A stretch of 64,000 bases of DNA, from NCBI RefSeq assembly GCF_902497555.1, contig NZ_CABVGP010000002.1:2678501-2742500 (forward strand), given 5' to 3'. Made by a program: the position numbers and the translations under genes. Under the pieces are notes generated by a model. That model was not told where the DNA came from, ran no database searches, and saw nothing but the letters and a program-made list of their open reading frames with translations. The DNA comes from Amycolatopsis camponoti (GTDB lineage: Bacteria > Actinomycetota > Actinomycetes > Mycobacteriales > Pseudonocardiaceae). Positions 36,578 to 44,779 of the stretch are shown here, one piece after another; within the stretch, counting starts at the first letter, position 1; each line of letters begins with the position of its first letter.

Positions 36578-37174
36578 TCAGCGCAGCCACGTGCGGTCGC
36601 CGACGAGGGCGGCCCAGCGGCGGCCGAGTCCCCAGGTGTTCCCACCCGCGGCGGCGGCCATCACGATGAGGATCAGCGCGTAGATGATGTGATAGTCGAT
36701 GATCGGGTTCGTCGAGTGCGTCGCTTCACCGGTGCTCATGCTCTGCGCGAACGGCCATTCGGCGGCCCACATCATGAGCATCATCAGCGAGCCCGCGATC
36801 GCGCTCAGGCGCAGCCCGACACCGGCGATGACAGCGATGCCGATCGCGCCCAGGCCGAGCATGAACAGCCAGTCGGCCCACCAGGTGCCGGCCCAGGCGT
36901 GGAACATCGACTCGAACGGGCCGACGTGGACGCTGCTGAGGAAGCCCTTGGTGGGGGAGCCGCCGTTGAGCCACGCGCCCTTGGCCGGGGTGGCGTAGCC
37001 GAGGCCGAACAGCTTGTCCACGAACGCCCACAGGAACACGAATCCGGTGGCGACTCGGAGGACGGCCAGGGACTTCCCGGCGGTGGTGGGTACGGCGACG
37101 AAGTCGCGGACCGGCGCCGGCTCGGTGGCGCGGCGGCCCGAGGTGGTCATCTTCTCATCCGGTCGGATGGACAT
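36578..37174 (-). CDS. DoxX-like membrane protein
   Basis: This 198-residue protein has four hydrophobic helices. The segments AVLRVATGFVFLWAFVDKLF, WADWLFMLGLGAIGIAVIAG and IIDYHIIYALILIVMAAAAG fit the DoxX family. Related actinobacterial proteins join in thiol/redox stress membrane complexes, though their reaction is not settled. The ATG at 37174 follows GGAGGG; a later in-frame ATG at 37150 is an alternative. It is divergent from a tandem USP gene with two DevR-like boxes between them. Confidence 0.8.
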   Translation of the reverse strand: MSIRPDEKMTTSGRRATEPAPVRDFVAVPTTAGKSLAVLRVATGFVFLWAFVDKLFGLGYATPAKGAWLNGGSPTKGFLSSVHVGPFESMFHAWAGTWWADWLFMLGLGAIGIAVIAGVGLRLSAIAGSLMMLMMWAAEWPFAQSMSTGEATHSTNPIIDYHIIYALILIVMAAAAGGNTWGLGRRWAALVGDRTWLR

Positions 37175-37234
37175 GGGAACCCTCCAATCTTTCGGTGTTG
37201 CAGCCAGTTTCGGCCGCTGCCATGGGAAGTTCTG

Positions 37235-37248
37235 GAGTCGAAGGTCCC
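37235..37248. promoter_or_regulatory. Weak DevR/DosR-like box upstream of DoxX gene
   Basis: GAGTC-GAAG-GTCCC keeps the right half-site but differs at two positions on the left. It lies 61 bp upstream of the DoxX-like gene start. Confidence 0.45.
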
Positions 37249-37293
37249 CCGTCGAGAGGCCCTTGGGTGCCGGATCGCGGGGACCGCGCGGAA

Positions 37294-37307
37294 TGGACCA
37301 AAGTCCC
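37294..37307. promoter_or_regulatory. DevR/DosR-like box upstream of tandem USP gene
   Basis: TGGAC-CAAA-GTCCC differs from the full palindrome only at its first base. It is 76 bp upstream of the usp gene at 37383. Confidence 0.72.
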
Positions 37308-37382
37308 TTTGAAACGGGGCGGAAGCCTCGCGCCGGGAGTGGCTTCGGCCGCTTGACTTCCCGATGGTGAAAGGGGATTCGG

Positions 37383-38219
37383 ATGAGCAGCTCGGAACTG
37401 GTGGTCGGCGTGGACGGCACGGCCGGAGCACTCGCGGCGGTCCGGTGGGCTGCGCGCGTGGCGCGGGAGCGCAGGCGTGGACTGCGCTTGGTCCACGCGC
37501 TCCCGGAACTGCCCGCGCCCTACCCGAGGGCCGACCCGACGTACGAGCAGCTGCTGGAAGCGGCCGCGGGGGAGGGCCGGAACATGCTCGCCGAGGCCCG
37601 CGCCGCGGCTTCGGACGTCGAGGCGAAGACGGTGTTGCGGCCCGAACGGCCCGCGGACGCCTTGACCGCCGAGTCCACCGACGCGGCAATGCTCGTGCTC
37701 GGCACGCCGGGACTGCGGCCGCTGAGCCGGATCCTGCTCGGGTCGGTCACGGTCGCCCTGACCGCGCACGCGCACTGCCCGGTGGCCTTGATCCGTCCGC
37801 ACGCGGGTGCGGACGAACCACCCACCGAAGGACCGGTGGTGGTCGGTGTCGACGGCAGCCCGGCGAGCGAGGAGGCCATCGCGACAGCCTTCGAGGAGGC
37901 GTCCTGGCGGGAGGCCCGGCTGATCGCGGTGCACAGCCGCCACGACGGCTGGTCGGCCGCAGGGGAATACGGGCGGGAACTACTCGCCCAGCGCCTGGCC
38001 GGCTGGACCGAGAAGTACCCGGACGTCGTCGTCGACCGCGAGGTCGTCACGGGGCGGCCGGCCGAACGACTGCTCGACTTCGCCGACCGGGCGCAGCTGC
38101 TGGTCGTCGGCAGCCGCGGCCGGGGCGGGTTCAGCGGCCTGGCCCTCGGGTCGACGAGCCAGGCGCTGATGTCCTACGCACTCTGCCCGGTGGTCGTGGC
38201 CCGTCCGCAGGCGAAGTAG
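37383..38219 (+). CDS. Tandem universal stress protein
   Basis: This 278-residue protein carries two Usp domains. The first opens LVVGVDGTAGALAAVRWAAR but its loop reads GTPGLRPLSRILLGSV, so the first Gly-rich element is altered. The second has GVDGSPASEEA and an intact [20 protein letters not shown] with CPVVVARPQ. ATP binding may be confined to the second half. A DevR-like box lies 76 bp upstream. The last 46 bases overlap the 3' end of a small membrane-protein gene on the opposite strand. Confidence 0.92.
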   Translation: MSSSELVVGVDGTAGALAAVRWAARVARERRRGLRLVHALPELPAPYPRADPTYEQLLEAAAGEGRNMLAEARAAASDVEAKTVLRPERPADALTAESTDAAMLVLGTPGLRPLSRILLGSVTVALTAHAHCPVALIRPHAGADEPPTEGPVVVGVDGSPASEEAIATAFEEASWREARLIAVHSRHDGWSAAGEYGRELLAQRLAGWTEKYPDVVVDREVVTGRPAERLLDFADRAQLLVVGSRGRGGFSGLALGSTSQALMSYALCPVVVARPQAK

Positions 38220-38410
38220 AGCACCGGGCCGACGAAGTTCACGGCGATCACGACGGCCCACAGCCACTTCGGCCCGCGGAGTTCGGCGGCGGGCCGATGG
38301 GCCAGGTCCCACCACGCCGACCCGGCCAGCAGGACCTGCGCGCCCGCCGCGGTGCCGATCGCCTTTCGCTGTGCGGCCGACAGGTCACGCCACCGCTTGT
38401 GATCTCCCAT
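38174..38410 (-). CDS. PLDc_N-type small membrane protein
   Basis: This 78-residue protein has two hydrophobic segments: GTAAGAQVLLAGSAWWDLAH and WLWAVVIAVNFVGPVLYFAC ending FACGR. The pattern WDL-x-HRP then P-K-W-L-W-A-V-V then G-P-V-L-Y-F-x-x-G-R matches the phospholipase D-nuclease N-terminal membrane anchor (PLDc_N), commonly found alone in actinomycetes. The ATG at 38410 has a weak AAGGAGAACG site upstream. It overlaps the usp gene end by 46 bp in antisense. Confidence 0.72.
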   Translation of the reverse strand: MGDHKRWRDLSAAQRKAIGTAAGAQVLLAGSAWWDLAHRPAAELRGPKWLWAVVIAVNFVGPVLYFACGRATTTGQSA

Positions 38411-38558
38411 GTCGTTCTCCTTCCAGCCGTTCCAGGCAACGGCACCGGAGGCCCCGGACAAAGGGGCGAAAGACCTCTTGCCCGAGGACCGTCGCCCGCC
38501 GCGCGCGACCGGCCGAGGCACTTGGCTTGAGCGGAAGGGATTCGACGGAGGTGGAGAC

Positions 38559-39079
38559 ATGCGTGGTCCGCTGGTGTCCGACCTGATGAGCCGACCGGTC
38601 GTGTCGGCAGACCCTGAGGCGTCGTTCAAGGAGCTGGTCGCCCTGCTGGCCGAGCACGCCATCGCGGCGATCCCGGTGGTCGACGAGCATCGCCGCCCGA
38701 TCGGCGTCGTCGGCGAGGCCGATCTGCTGGCCCGCCACGGCCGCGACGCCCGGCAGGGGCGCGGGTTCTGGCGGCTTCGCGTGTGGACCAAGGCGCAGGG
38801 CTTGACCGCCCGTGAGCTGATGACCCGTCGCGTGCCCACCGTGGCGAAGGACGAACCCCTGGCGGTCGCGGCCAGGCGGCTGGTGGAGACGAACCTCCGC
38901 TTTCCTCGACGGTCGTGGTCCGCGTCGACGACGGCGTCGTGACGCTGAGCGGGGTGATCGACCGTCGCAGCGAGGTGGAGCGCGCGGGCCGGCTGACCGA
39001 GTCCCTGCCCGGAGTGGTCGCGGTCCGCAACCGCCTGAAGTACACCCAGGACGACGGTGCGGCCGCCGAGCTGCGGTGA
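38559..39079 (+). pseudogene. CBS-BON gene with internal deletion and frameshift
   Basis: The first part (38559 onward) encodes LVSDLMSRPVVSADPEASFK, IPVVDEHRRPIGVVGEADLL and ARELMTRRVPTVAKDEPLAV, matching the CBS region of the intact paralogue at 34719. The frame then ends at 38942. In another frame VVVRVDDGVVTLSGVIDRRS and LPGVVAVRNRLKYTQDD supply the BON domain, ending at 39079. About 58 codons covering the second half of CBS2 and the linker are missing at the junction near 38903. A weak DevR-like motif (GGGGC-GAAA-GACCT, 38463-38476) lies upstream. Confidence 0.8.
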
Positions 39080-39159
39080 GGGGCCGTCATCAAGCCGCAT
39101 CGTGATCCTCGATGGGACAGGGTAGATCGTGGCGGTCCGGGAAGGTGCTTCGATCGGGA

Positions 39160-39196
39160 CGAGTGCCCGCCAGGCGACCTCACCGGCGGGCACTCG
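39160..39196. terminator. Hairpin downstream of GAPDH gene
   Basis: CGAGTGCCCGCC (39160-39171) pairs with GGCGGGCACTCG (39185-39196) around a 13-nt loop, 13 bp beyond the GAPDH stop. It can serve GAPDH and the converging relic. Confidence 0.7.
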
Positions 39197-39209
39197 CAGC
39201 GCGGGGCCG

Positions 39210-40220
39210 CTACAGCGATCGCCCGATCAGTTCCACCAACTCGACGGTGCGGGTCGCGTAGCCCCATTCGTTGTCGTACCAGCCGAACACCTTCGCCAGG
39301 TGGGAGTCGGCCTTGGTCAGCTGGGCGTCGAACACGCAGGACGCCGGGTCGCCGACGATGTCGCGAGAGACGATGGGTGCTTCGGTGTAGCGCAGGATGC
39401 CTTTGAGGTCGCCGTCGGCGGCTTCGGCGAACGCGTGGTTGACCTGTTCGGCGGTCACTGGCTGCTCGAGTTCGACGGTCAGGTCGGTCAGCGAACCGTC
39501 TTCGACCGGGACGCGGATCGCGACGCCGTCGAGCTTGCCGGCCAGTTCCGGCAGCACCAGGCCGATCGCCTTGGCGGCGCCGGTGCTGGTGGGCACGATG
39601 TTGACGGCGGCCGAGCGGGCGCGGCGGGGGTCTTTGTGCGGACGGTCGAGCAGCGCCTGGTCGCCGGTGTAGCTGTGGATCGTAGTCAGCAGGCCACGGC
39701 GGATGCCGAACGCCGAGTGCAGCACCTTGACCATCGGGGCGACGCAGTTGGTGGTGCAGGAGGCGTTCGAGACGATGTGGTGGTTCGCGGGGTCGTAGTC
39801 GTCCTCGTTGACGCCCAGGACGATCGTCGCGTCGACGTCCTTGCCGGGCGCGGAGATCACGACCTTCTTGGCGCCGGCGGCCAGGTGCGCGCCGGCGGCT
39901 TCGCGGGTACGGAACTTGCCGGTCGACTCGACGACGATGTCGACGCCGTACTCACCCCATGGCAGCTTGGTGGGGTCGCCGTGTGCGGTCACCTGGATGA
40001 GGTGGTCGCCGACGCGCAGTGCTTCACCGTCGACGACCTCGACCGGGGTGCGGAGCCGTCCGTAGGTGGAGTCGTGGGCGAGCAGGTGCGCCAGCATCTC
40101 CGGGGACGTGATGTCGTTGACCGCGACCACTTCGATCGGGCTGTCCGGGGTTTCCAGGACACAGCGGAGGATGTCGCGTCCGATCCTGCCGAAGCCGTTG
40201 ATCCCGAGCCGTACCGTCAT
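39210..40220 (-). CDS. gap: Glyceraldehyde-3-phosphate dehydrogenase
   Basis: This 336-residue enzyme converts glyceraldehyde 3-phosphate to 1,3-bisphosphoglycerate. It opens VRLGINGFGRIGRDILRCVL, contains the catalytic SNASCTTNC motif, and ends WYDNEWGYATRTVELVELIG, all canonical. The phosphoketolases of the island deliver glyceraldehyde 3-phosphate as their second product, so this copy may be dedicated to that flux. The primary glycolytic gap gene of actinomycetes normally lies with pgk and tpi, which are absent here. The start at 40220 follows GGAGAAGC. Confidence 0.95.
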   Translation of the reverse strand: MTVRLGINGFGRIGRDILRCVLETPDSPIEVVAVNDITSPEMLAHLLAHDSTYGRLRTPVEVVDGEALRVGDHLIQVTAHGDPTKLPWGEYGVDIVVESTGKFRTREAAGAHLAAGAKKVVISAPGKDVDATIVLGVNEDDYDPANHHIVSNASCTTNCVAPMVKVLHSAFGIRRGLLTTIHSYTGDQALLDRPHKDPRRARSAAVNIVPTSTGAAKAIGLVLPELAGKLDGVAIRVPVEDGSLTDLTVELEQPVTAEQVNHAFAEAADGDLKGILRYTEAPIVSRDIVGDPASCVFDAQLTKADSHLAKVFGWYDNEWGYATRTVELVELIGRSL

Positions 40221-40278
40221 CTGCTTCTCCCTGTCTTCGTGTTTCCTCGATGGTCTTCGGTGCGCGGTGGCACTCGTA

Positions 40279-40292
40279 GAGCCCTTGGTCCT
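40279..40292. promoter_or_regulatory. DevR/DosR-like box upstream of GAPDH
   Basis: GAGCC-CTTG-GTCCT is an imperfect copy (right half good, left half two mismatches) located 59 bp upstream of the gap start codon. Confidence 0.5.
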
Positions 40293-40384
40293 CGCAGGTC
40301 GGGCAGAACGGCAGCTTCGCCCGGCGGACGGGAACAGTTGCCTGGAAACAGAGGGGCGTGGGCGGCGATCGCCCTTGCACACCG

Positions 40385-40398
40385 GTGACTTCCGGCCC
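40385..40398. promoter_or_regulatory. DevR/DosR-like box upstream of WS/DGAT gene
   Basis: GTGAC-TTCC-GGCCC keeps the GTGAC half and has one mismatch in the right half. It ends 65 bp before the WS/DGAT start at 40463. Confidence 0.45.
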
Positions 40399-40462
40399 TT
40401 CCCCGGATCCGGAGCGACCCGCAGAGTGGAAGGTGAGCTGGTGTGACGGGAGAGTGGCGACG

Positions 40463-41977
40463 ATGGTGGCGTACACGCGGAACCCGGCCGGGCCGCATCG
40501 GCGGATGCCTGCGCAGGACAGCTTGTGGCTGCACCTGGACCGGCCGGAGAACCTGATGGTCGTCACGTCCGTGTTGTGGACGAAAACCCCGGTCGATCCG
40601 GCACGGCTGCGATCGGTGGTGTCGGATCGCCTGCTCGCGCGCTATCCGGTGTACTCGCAGCGAGCCGTGCGGCACGGCCGGAACGTCAGCTGGGAAAGCG
40701 ACCTCGGTTTCGACCTGGGCGACCACGTCGTGGTGCGGGACCTGCCGGAGCTCGCGGACCAGGCGGCGCTGGAGGAGTTCGTCGCCGCGCGGCGGAGCAC
40801 CCCACTCGACCCGAAGCATCCACTGTGGACGATCGACCTGCTGCAGGGGTACCGCGGCGGCAGCGCGCTCGTCGTTCGTACGCACCACGCGATGGCCGAC
40901 GGGATCCGGCTGACGCAGGTGCTGTTCAGCCTCATGGACCCGGCCGACGGGGAAACCGCGCCGCACGCCAAGGTCGGCGGCGCCGCCCCGCACCGGGAAG
41001 CCGTCGCCCAGCCGGTGGTCCGCTTCGGCGCGGCCGTGCTGCGCGCCCTCGGCGACACCGGCGCGAAGGCGCAGCGGCAGGCGGCTCGCGTGCACCCGAT
41101 GCTGGAGACCGCGGTGGCACTGCCGGTACTCGGCGCGACGGCGGCCGTGGGCGCGTCGGGCGCCGTCGCCGGCTTCCTGGCTTCGGCGCTGGACGGCGGG
41201 CCGCGCAGCGTGGTCGACGCGGTCGCCGGCGCGGCGACGACCGTCTGGCACAGCGCCACCGGGGCCGGTGAGCTGCTCGGGCCCTCCACGGCCACCGGGT
41301 TGTGGGACGGCGAACCGGCCGTGGAGAAGACCGCGGCCTGGGGCGAGCCGATCCCGCTGGCCGAGCTGGCCCGGATCGGGCATGAGACGGGCACGACGGT
41401 CAACGACGTCTGCACGGCGCTCGTCGCCGGAACGCTCGACCGGTACTTCACCGAACACGGTGTCGCCCGCCAGGGGACGTCCGACCTCGGCTGGCTGATC
41501 CCGGTGAGCCTGTCCTCGTTCGACGCCGAGCTGCCGGCCACGCTCGGGAACCACTTCTCACTGGTGCTGGCCCAGTTACCCCTCGGCCGCCGGACGTTCG
41601 CCGAGCGCCTCGCGGAGGTGCACCGCCGGATCGCCCGGATCCGCGACTCCTACGAACCCGTGCTGACCTTCGGGATGCAGTACGCGATCGCGCAGAGCCC
41701 GGCACCGCTCGGCATGGCGATGAGCCGGTTCTTCGCGGGCAAGGCCGTCGGGGTTCTGACCAACGTACCCGGCCCGCGAGCCCCGATGACGCTGGCCGGC
41801 GCACCGGTCGAGGGCATCATCGGCTGGGCGCCGTGCAGCGGGCGGCAGGCGATCACGATCTGCATCTTCAGCTACGCCGGCCAGGTGCGGTTCGGCTTCG
41901 GCACGGACCGGAAGCTGATCCCGGACCCGGCGGCACTGGTCGACGGCCTGGCCGCGGAGTTCGCCGCGGCCCGGTGA
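40463..41977 (+). CDS. Wax ester synthase/diacylglycerol acyltransferase (WS/DGAT)
   Basis: This 504-residue acyltransferase has the WS/DGAT active-site motif HHAMADG (HHxxxDG) in ALVVRTHHAMADGIRLTQVL, the N-terminal PAQDSLWLHLDRPENLMVVT, and the C-terminal LTNVPGPRAPMTLAGAPVEG block. Such enzymes make storage triacylglycerol or wax esters; Tgs1 (Rv3130c) is the main one in the M. tuberculosis DosR response. The ATG at 40463 follows GGGAGAGTGG. It converges on a second WS/DGAT gene with no space between the stops. Confidence 0.93.
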   Translation: MVAYTRNPAGPHRRMPAQDSLWLHLDRPENLMVVTSVLWTKTPVDPARLRSVVSDRLLARYPVYSQRAVRHGRNVSWESDLGFDLGDHVVVRDLPELADQAALEEFVAARRSTPLDPKHPLWTIDLLQGYRGGSALVVRTHHAMADGIRLTQVLFSLMDPADGETAPHAKVGGAAPHREAVAQPVVRFGAAVLRALGDTGAKAQRQAARVHPMLETAVALPVLGATAAVGASGAVAGFLASALDGGPRSVVDAVAGAATTVWHSATGAGELLGPSTATGLWDGEPAVEKTAAWGEPIPLAELARIGHETGTTVNDVCTALVAGTLDRYFTEHGVARQGTSDLGWLIPVSLSSFDAELPATLGNHFSLVLAQLPLGRRTFAERLAEVHRRIARIRDSYEPVLTFGMQYAIAQSPAPLGMAMSRFFAGKAVGVLTNVPGPRAPMTLAGAPVEGIIGWAPCSGRQAITICIFSYAGQVRFGFGTDRKLIPDPAALVDGLAAEFAAAR

Positions 41978-43342
41978 TCAGCCGGTCGCGGCGCGCAGGG
42001 CCTGGACTTCCCGTTCGATCGCTTTGGCGAGCACCTCGATCTCCGGCACGGTGTCGGCGTCGGACGTGATGCCGAACGTGACGCGACCGGCGTAGCTGAG
42101 CATCGCCACCCCGATCCGCACGCGCAGCGCGATCGGGACGTACGGGTAGATCTCGACGATCCGGCGCCCGAGTGCGGACAAGGGTTCGGCCGGGCCGCGG
42201 ACGTTGGTCGTCACCGTGACGATGTTGCGTTGCGGCAGGTGCGCGGCGGCCCGGATCGCCCAGGCGACCGGGGCGAACGGCTCGTGCCCGGCGGTCGCGG
42301 TGAGCAGCGCGCCGGCGTCGGCTTCCTTGCTCGCCTTGAGCCTGCCCAGGCGGTGGTGCACGCGGATGAGCCGCTGCACCGGGTCGGGGAGGTCGACCGG
42401 CAGCAGCGGCAGCAGGAGAGAGACCTCGTTGTCCAGCGCGGTCCCGGTGCGCACCGACACCGGCACCAGGGACCGCACGCTGTCCGCGGCCGGGGTTTCC
42501 CCGCGGTGCAGCAGCAGTTCGCGGAATCCGCCGGTGACGGCGGCCAGGAGGACGTCGTTCACCGTGATGTCGCGGGCCTTGGCCACGGCTTTGACGTCGG
42601 CCAGGGCCACCGAGGCGGTGGCGTACCGGCGGCCGCGGCCGAGCGGGCCGGTCAACGGCGTCCGGGACGCGGGCAGCAGCGCCGAAGTCATCGCGGCGAG
42701 CCCGCGGGCGGCGTCGCTCACCCGGCGGGCCAGCCGGTTCGGGTGCCGCAGCTCTCCGGCGAGCGCGCGCGCCTGGTCCCACGGGTTGCGCAGCAACGTG
42801 CCGGCCGCGTCCAGCAGCAGCCGCGCCGAGCCGGGATCGGGCGCCTCCTCCGGCCGCGCCGGTGCCTCGGCCGGGGTGTCGCCGAAGAGGATCGTCTGGA
42901 GGCGGGTCGCGGCGAGGCCGTCGGCCAGCGCGTGGTGCACCTTGGACACGATCGCCCAGCGGCCGTCCGGCAGGCTTTCGATGACCCAGAACTCCCACAG
43001 CGGCCGGTCGCGCTCGAGGCGTTCGCCCATCAGCAGGGCGACCAGTTCGCAGAGCGCGGCCTCGTCGTGCGGCGCCGGGAGCGCGACCCGCCCGAAGTGG
43101 GCGGCCGGGTCGAACGCCGGGTCGTCGACCCAGGCCGGCGGCCCGAGGTCGAATGGCACCGAGCGGACCTTCTGGTGGTAGCGGGGAATCCCGTCCAGCC
43201 GCGCGAGCACGGCCGCCACGAACTCGTCCTGCGGAGGGGCGGGCCCTTCGGCGATCGCCACCGACGCTATGGCCAGCGACGAGCTGGGATCCTCGTCCTC
43301 GATCTCCAGGAAGGCGGCGTCGAGCGGGCTGAGCCGGTCCAT
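41978..43342 (-). CDS. Wax ester synthase/diacylglycerol acyltransferase (WS/DGAT), second copy
   Basis: This 454-residue enzyme begins MDRLSPLDAAFLEIEDEDPS, the usual WS/DGAT opening, and contains the active-site motif VHHALADGLAATRL, then NDVLLAAVTGGFRELLLHRG and VTTNVRGPAEPLSALGRRIV. It is only distantly similar to the neighbour at 40463, so the pair is not a recent duplication. Its stop abuts the neighbour's stop in TGATCA. No clear DevR-like box is visible upstream in the 170-bp spacer. Confidence 0.93.
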   Translation of the reverse strand: MDRLSPLDAAFLEIEDEDPSSSLAIASVAIAEGPAPPQDEFVAAVLARLDGIPRYHQKVRSVPFDLGPPAWVDDPAFDPAAHFGRVALPAPHDEAALCELVALLMGERLERDRPLWEFWVIESLPDGRWAIVSKVHHALADGLAATRLQTILFGDTPAEAPARPEEAPDPGSARLLLDAAGTLLRNPWDQARALAGELRHPNRLARRVSDAARGLAAMTSALLPASRTPLTGPLGRGRRYATASVALADVKAVAKARDITVNDVLLAAVTGGFRELLLHRGETPAADSVRSLVPVSVRTGTALDNEVSLLLPLLPVDLPDPVQRLIRVHHRLGRLKASKEADAGALLTATAGHEPFAPVAWAIRAAAHLPQRNIVTVTTNVRGPAEPLSALGRRIVEIYPYVPIALRVRIGVAMLSYAGRVTFGITSDADTVPEIEVLAKAIEREVQALRAATG

Positions 43343-43512
43343 GACGTCCTCTCAATGAGCGATATCGACGACCACACGGAAAGCCGCTCGTGTCCAGGTT
43401 GTAAGCGCCGTCGGCGGCGCGGCGGTCGCCGGGGCCGCGCCTTGGCCGCTCCCGCACCCGGCGAATCTCAGCCCGCAGACCAGGGCCGCGAGAATCGCCT
43501 TGGCACGCATCG

Positions 43513-43752
43513 TCAATGTGCTCGCGTCAGCGCGCCGCGGCGGCGTTCGTACTCTTCCTGGTCGATCTCACCGCGGGCGAACCGCTCGTCGAGGATCCGC
43601 CGGGCGGTGTCGCCCGGCCCCGGCGGCTGCGGTCCCCGGCGCGCGAGGACGACGACGAGGGCGACCAGCGCGGCGAGCACCAGCGCCATCAGCACGAGCA
43701 TGCCGACGCCGCCGAACCAGCCCATGGTTCCGGAGTGGTACCAGTACGGCAT
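43513..43752 (-). CDS. SHOCT-domain small membrane protein
   Basis: This 79-residue protein has one membrane helix (MLVLMALVLAALVALVVVLA) after a Trp/Tyr-rich start, and a C-terminal SHOCT motif DTARRILDERFARGEIDQEE followed by YERRRGAL. SHOCT tails are thought to mediate oligomerisation or targeting. It follows the Acg-like gene at 43766 by 13 bp on the same strand, so it probably ends the operon of the Rv2004c-like gene. Confidence 0.82.
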   Translation of the reverse strand: MPYWYHSGTMGWFGGVGMLVLMALVLAALVALVVVLARRGPQPPGPGDTARRILDERFARGEIDQEEYERRRGALTRAH

Positions 43753-43765
43753 GACCGGCTCCTTT

Positions 43766-44779
43766 CTAGTGAGCCTGGAAGTGCTTCGGGGGAGCTTCGA
43801 GCGGCTGCAGCACGTCGGCGAGGTCCCGGCGTGGGGTGGCGGGCAGCGGGTCGGCGTTGGCGGGGGCCCAGCCGACGCGCAGCACCATCTGCGGGAACGA
43901 TCCGCCGGTGACGCGCTCGGCCACCGACTCGCGGACGTCGGGCAGTTCCAGCGGCTCGGTCAGCAGACATGAGGAAAGGCCGAACGCGGTGGCGGTCAGC
44001 AGGGCGGCGCTGGTCGCTTCGCCGGCGCGCAGCCGGGACATCCGGTCGTCGGAGGCGGTGCTCAGCACCAGCAAGACCGTCTCGTCGTCTTCAGCCTTGG
44101 CGTCGGGCGGCTGGGTGAGAAGCGGGTCGGCGAACGGGCGGGCCCGCAGGGCGCCCGGGGTGTCGTCCGGGGCCGGGGTGTTGCGGGCGGGGACGCCGTC
44201 GGGGGAGAAGTGGCGGCCGCTCCAGGCGGCCAGTTCGGTCCGGTAAGCGGGATCGGCTTCGTGTCGCCGCGACGCTTCTTCGATCGCGATCGCGAGGTCG
44301 TAGCGCGCCGAGTTTTCGGTGACCTGCAGCACGGTGCCTTCCAGCGCCGCGGCCTTGGCCATGGCTTCGACGTGCCCGCCGGGCACGGTCCACGAGCTGT
44401 GCCGGCGCCGGTCGGTGCGGCGCCGGGGGATCGCGGCGGCCATCGCGACCTCGTCCTGCGTCGCCTCGTGCCGCTGCAGGGTGATCGCCGCGAGGTGGTC
44501 GGGCTCGTCCGGGTTGGGCAGGCGGTGCACCTCGGCGGTCCAGCCGAGTGCGGCGAAGGCGATCCGGAGATGGTGCAGGGCCGCGCCGCAGCTCAGGATC
44601 AGGTCGCGGCCGTCGGGGTCGGTTTCACGCAGCTGCCGGTCGGGGTCGGCGTAGAGGTGCAGCGAGCTGTGCCCGACCCGCCAGTCCCACGGCTGGGAGT
44701 TGTGCACCGACGGCGCGCGGATCGCCATGGCCACCGCGGTCTTGACGGTGAAGTCGTCCGGGAATGCTCGGTCCATCAT
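43766..44779 (-). CDS. Acg-family nitroreductase-like flavoprotein
   Basis: This 337-residue protein has IRAPSVHNSQPWDWRVGHSS as its FMN signature, LILSCGAALHHLRIAFAALG, IPRRRTDRRRHSSW, and AGEATSAALLTATAFGLSSC in the C-terminal half. It is the fourth Acg-type gene in the window. Two adjacent ATG codons (44779 and 44776) could start it; either overlaps the stop of the Rv2004c-like gene, indicating translational coupling. Confidence 0.88.
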   Translation of the reverse strand: MMDRAFPDDFTVKTAVAMAIRAPSVHNSQPWDWRVGHSSLHLYADPDRQLRETDPDGRDLILSCGAALHHLRIAFAALGWTAEVHRLPNPDEPDHLAAITLQRHEATQDEVAMAAAIPRRRTDRRRHSSWTVPGGHVEAMAKAAALEGTVLQVTENSARYDLAIAIEEASRRHEADPAYRTELAAWSGRHFSPDGVPARNTPAPDDTPGALRARPFADPLLTQPPDAKAEDDETVLLVLSTASDDRMSRLRAGEATSAALLTATAFGLSSCLLTEPLELPDVRESVAERVTGGSFPQMVLRVGWAPANADPLPATPRRDLADVLQPLEAPPKHFQAH

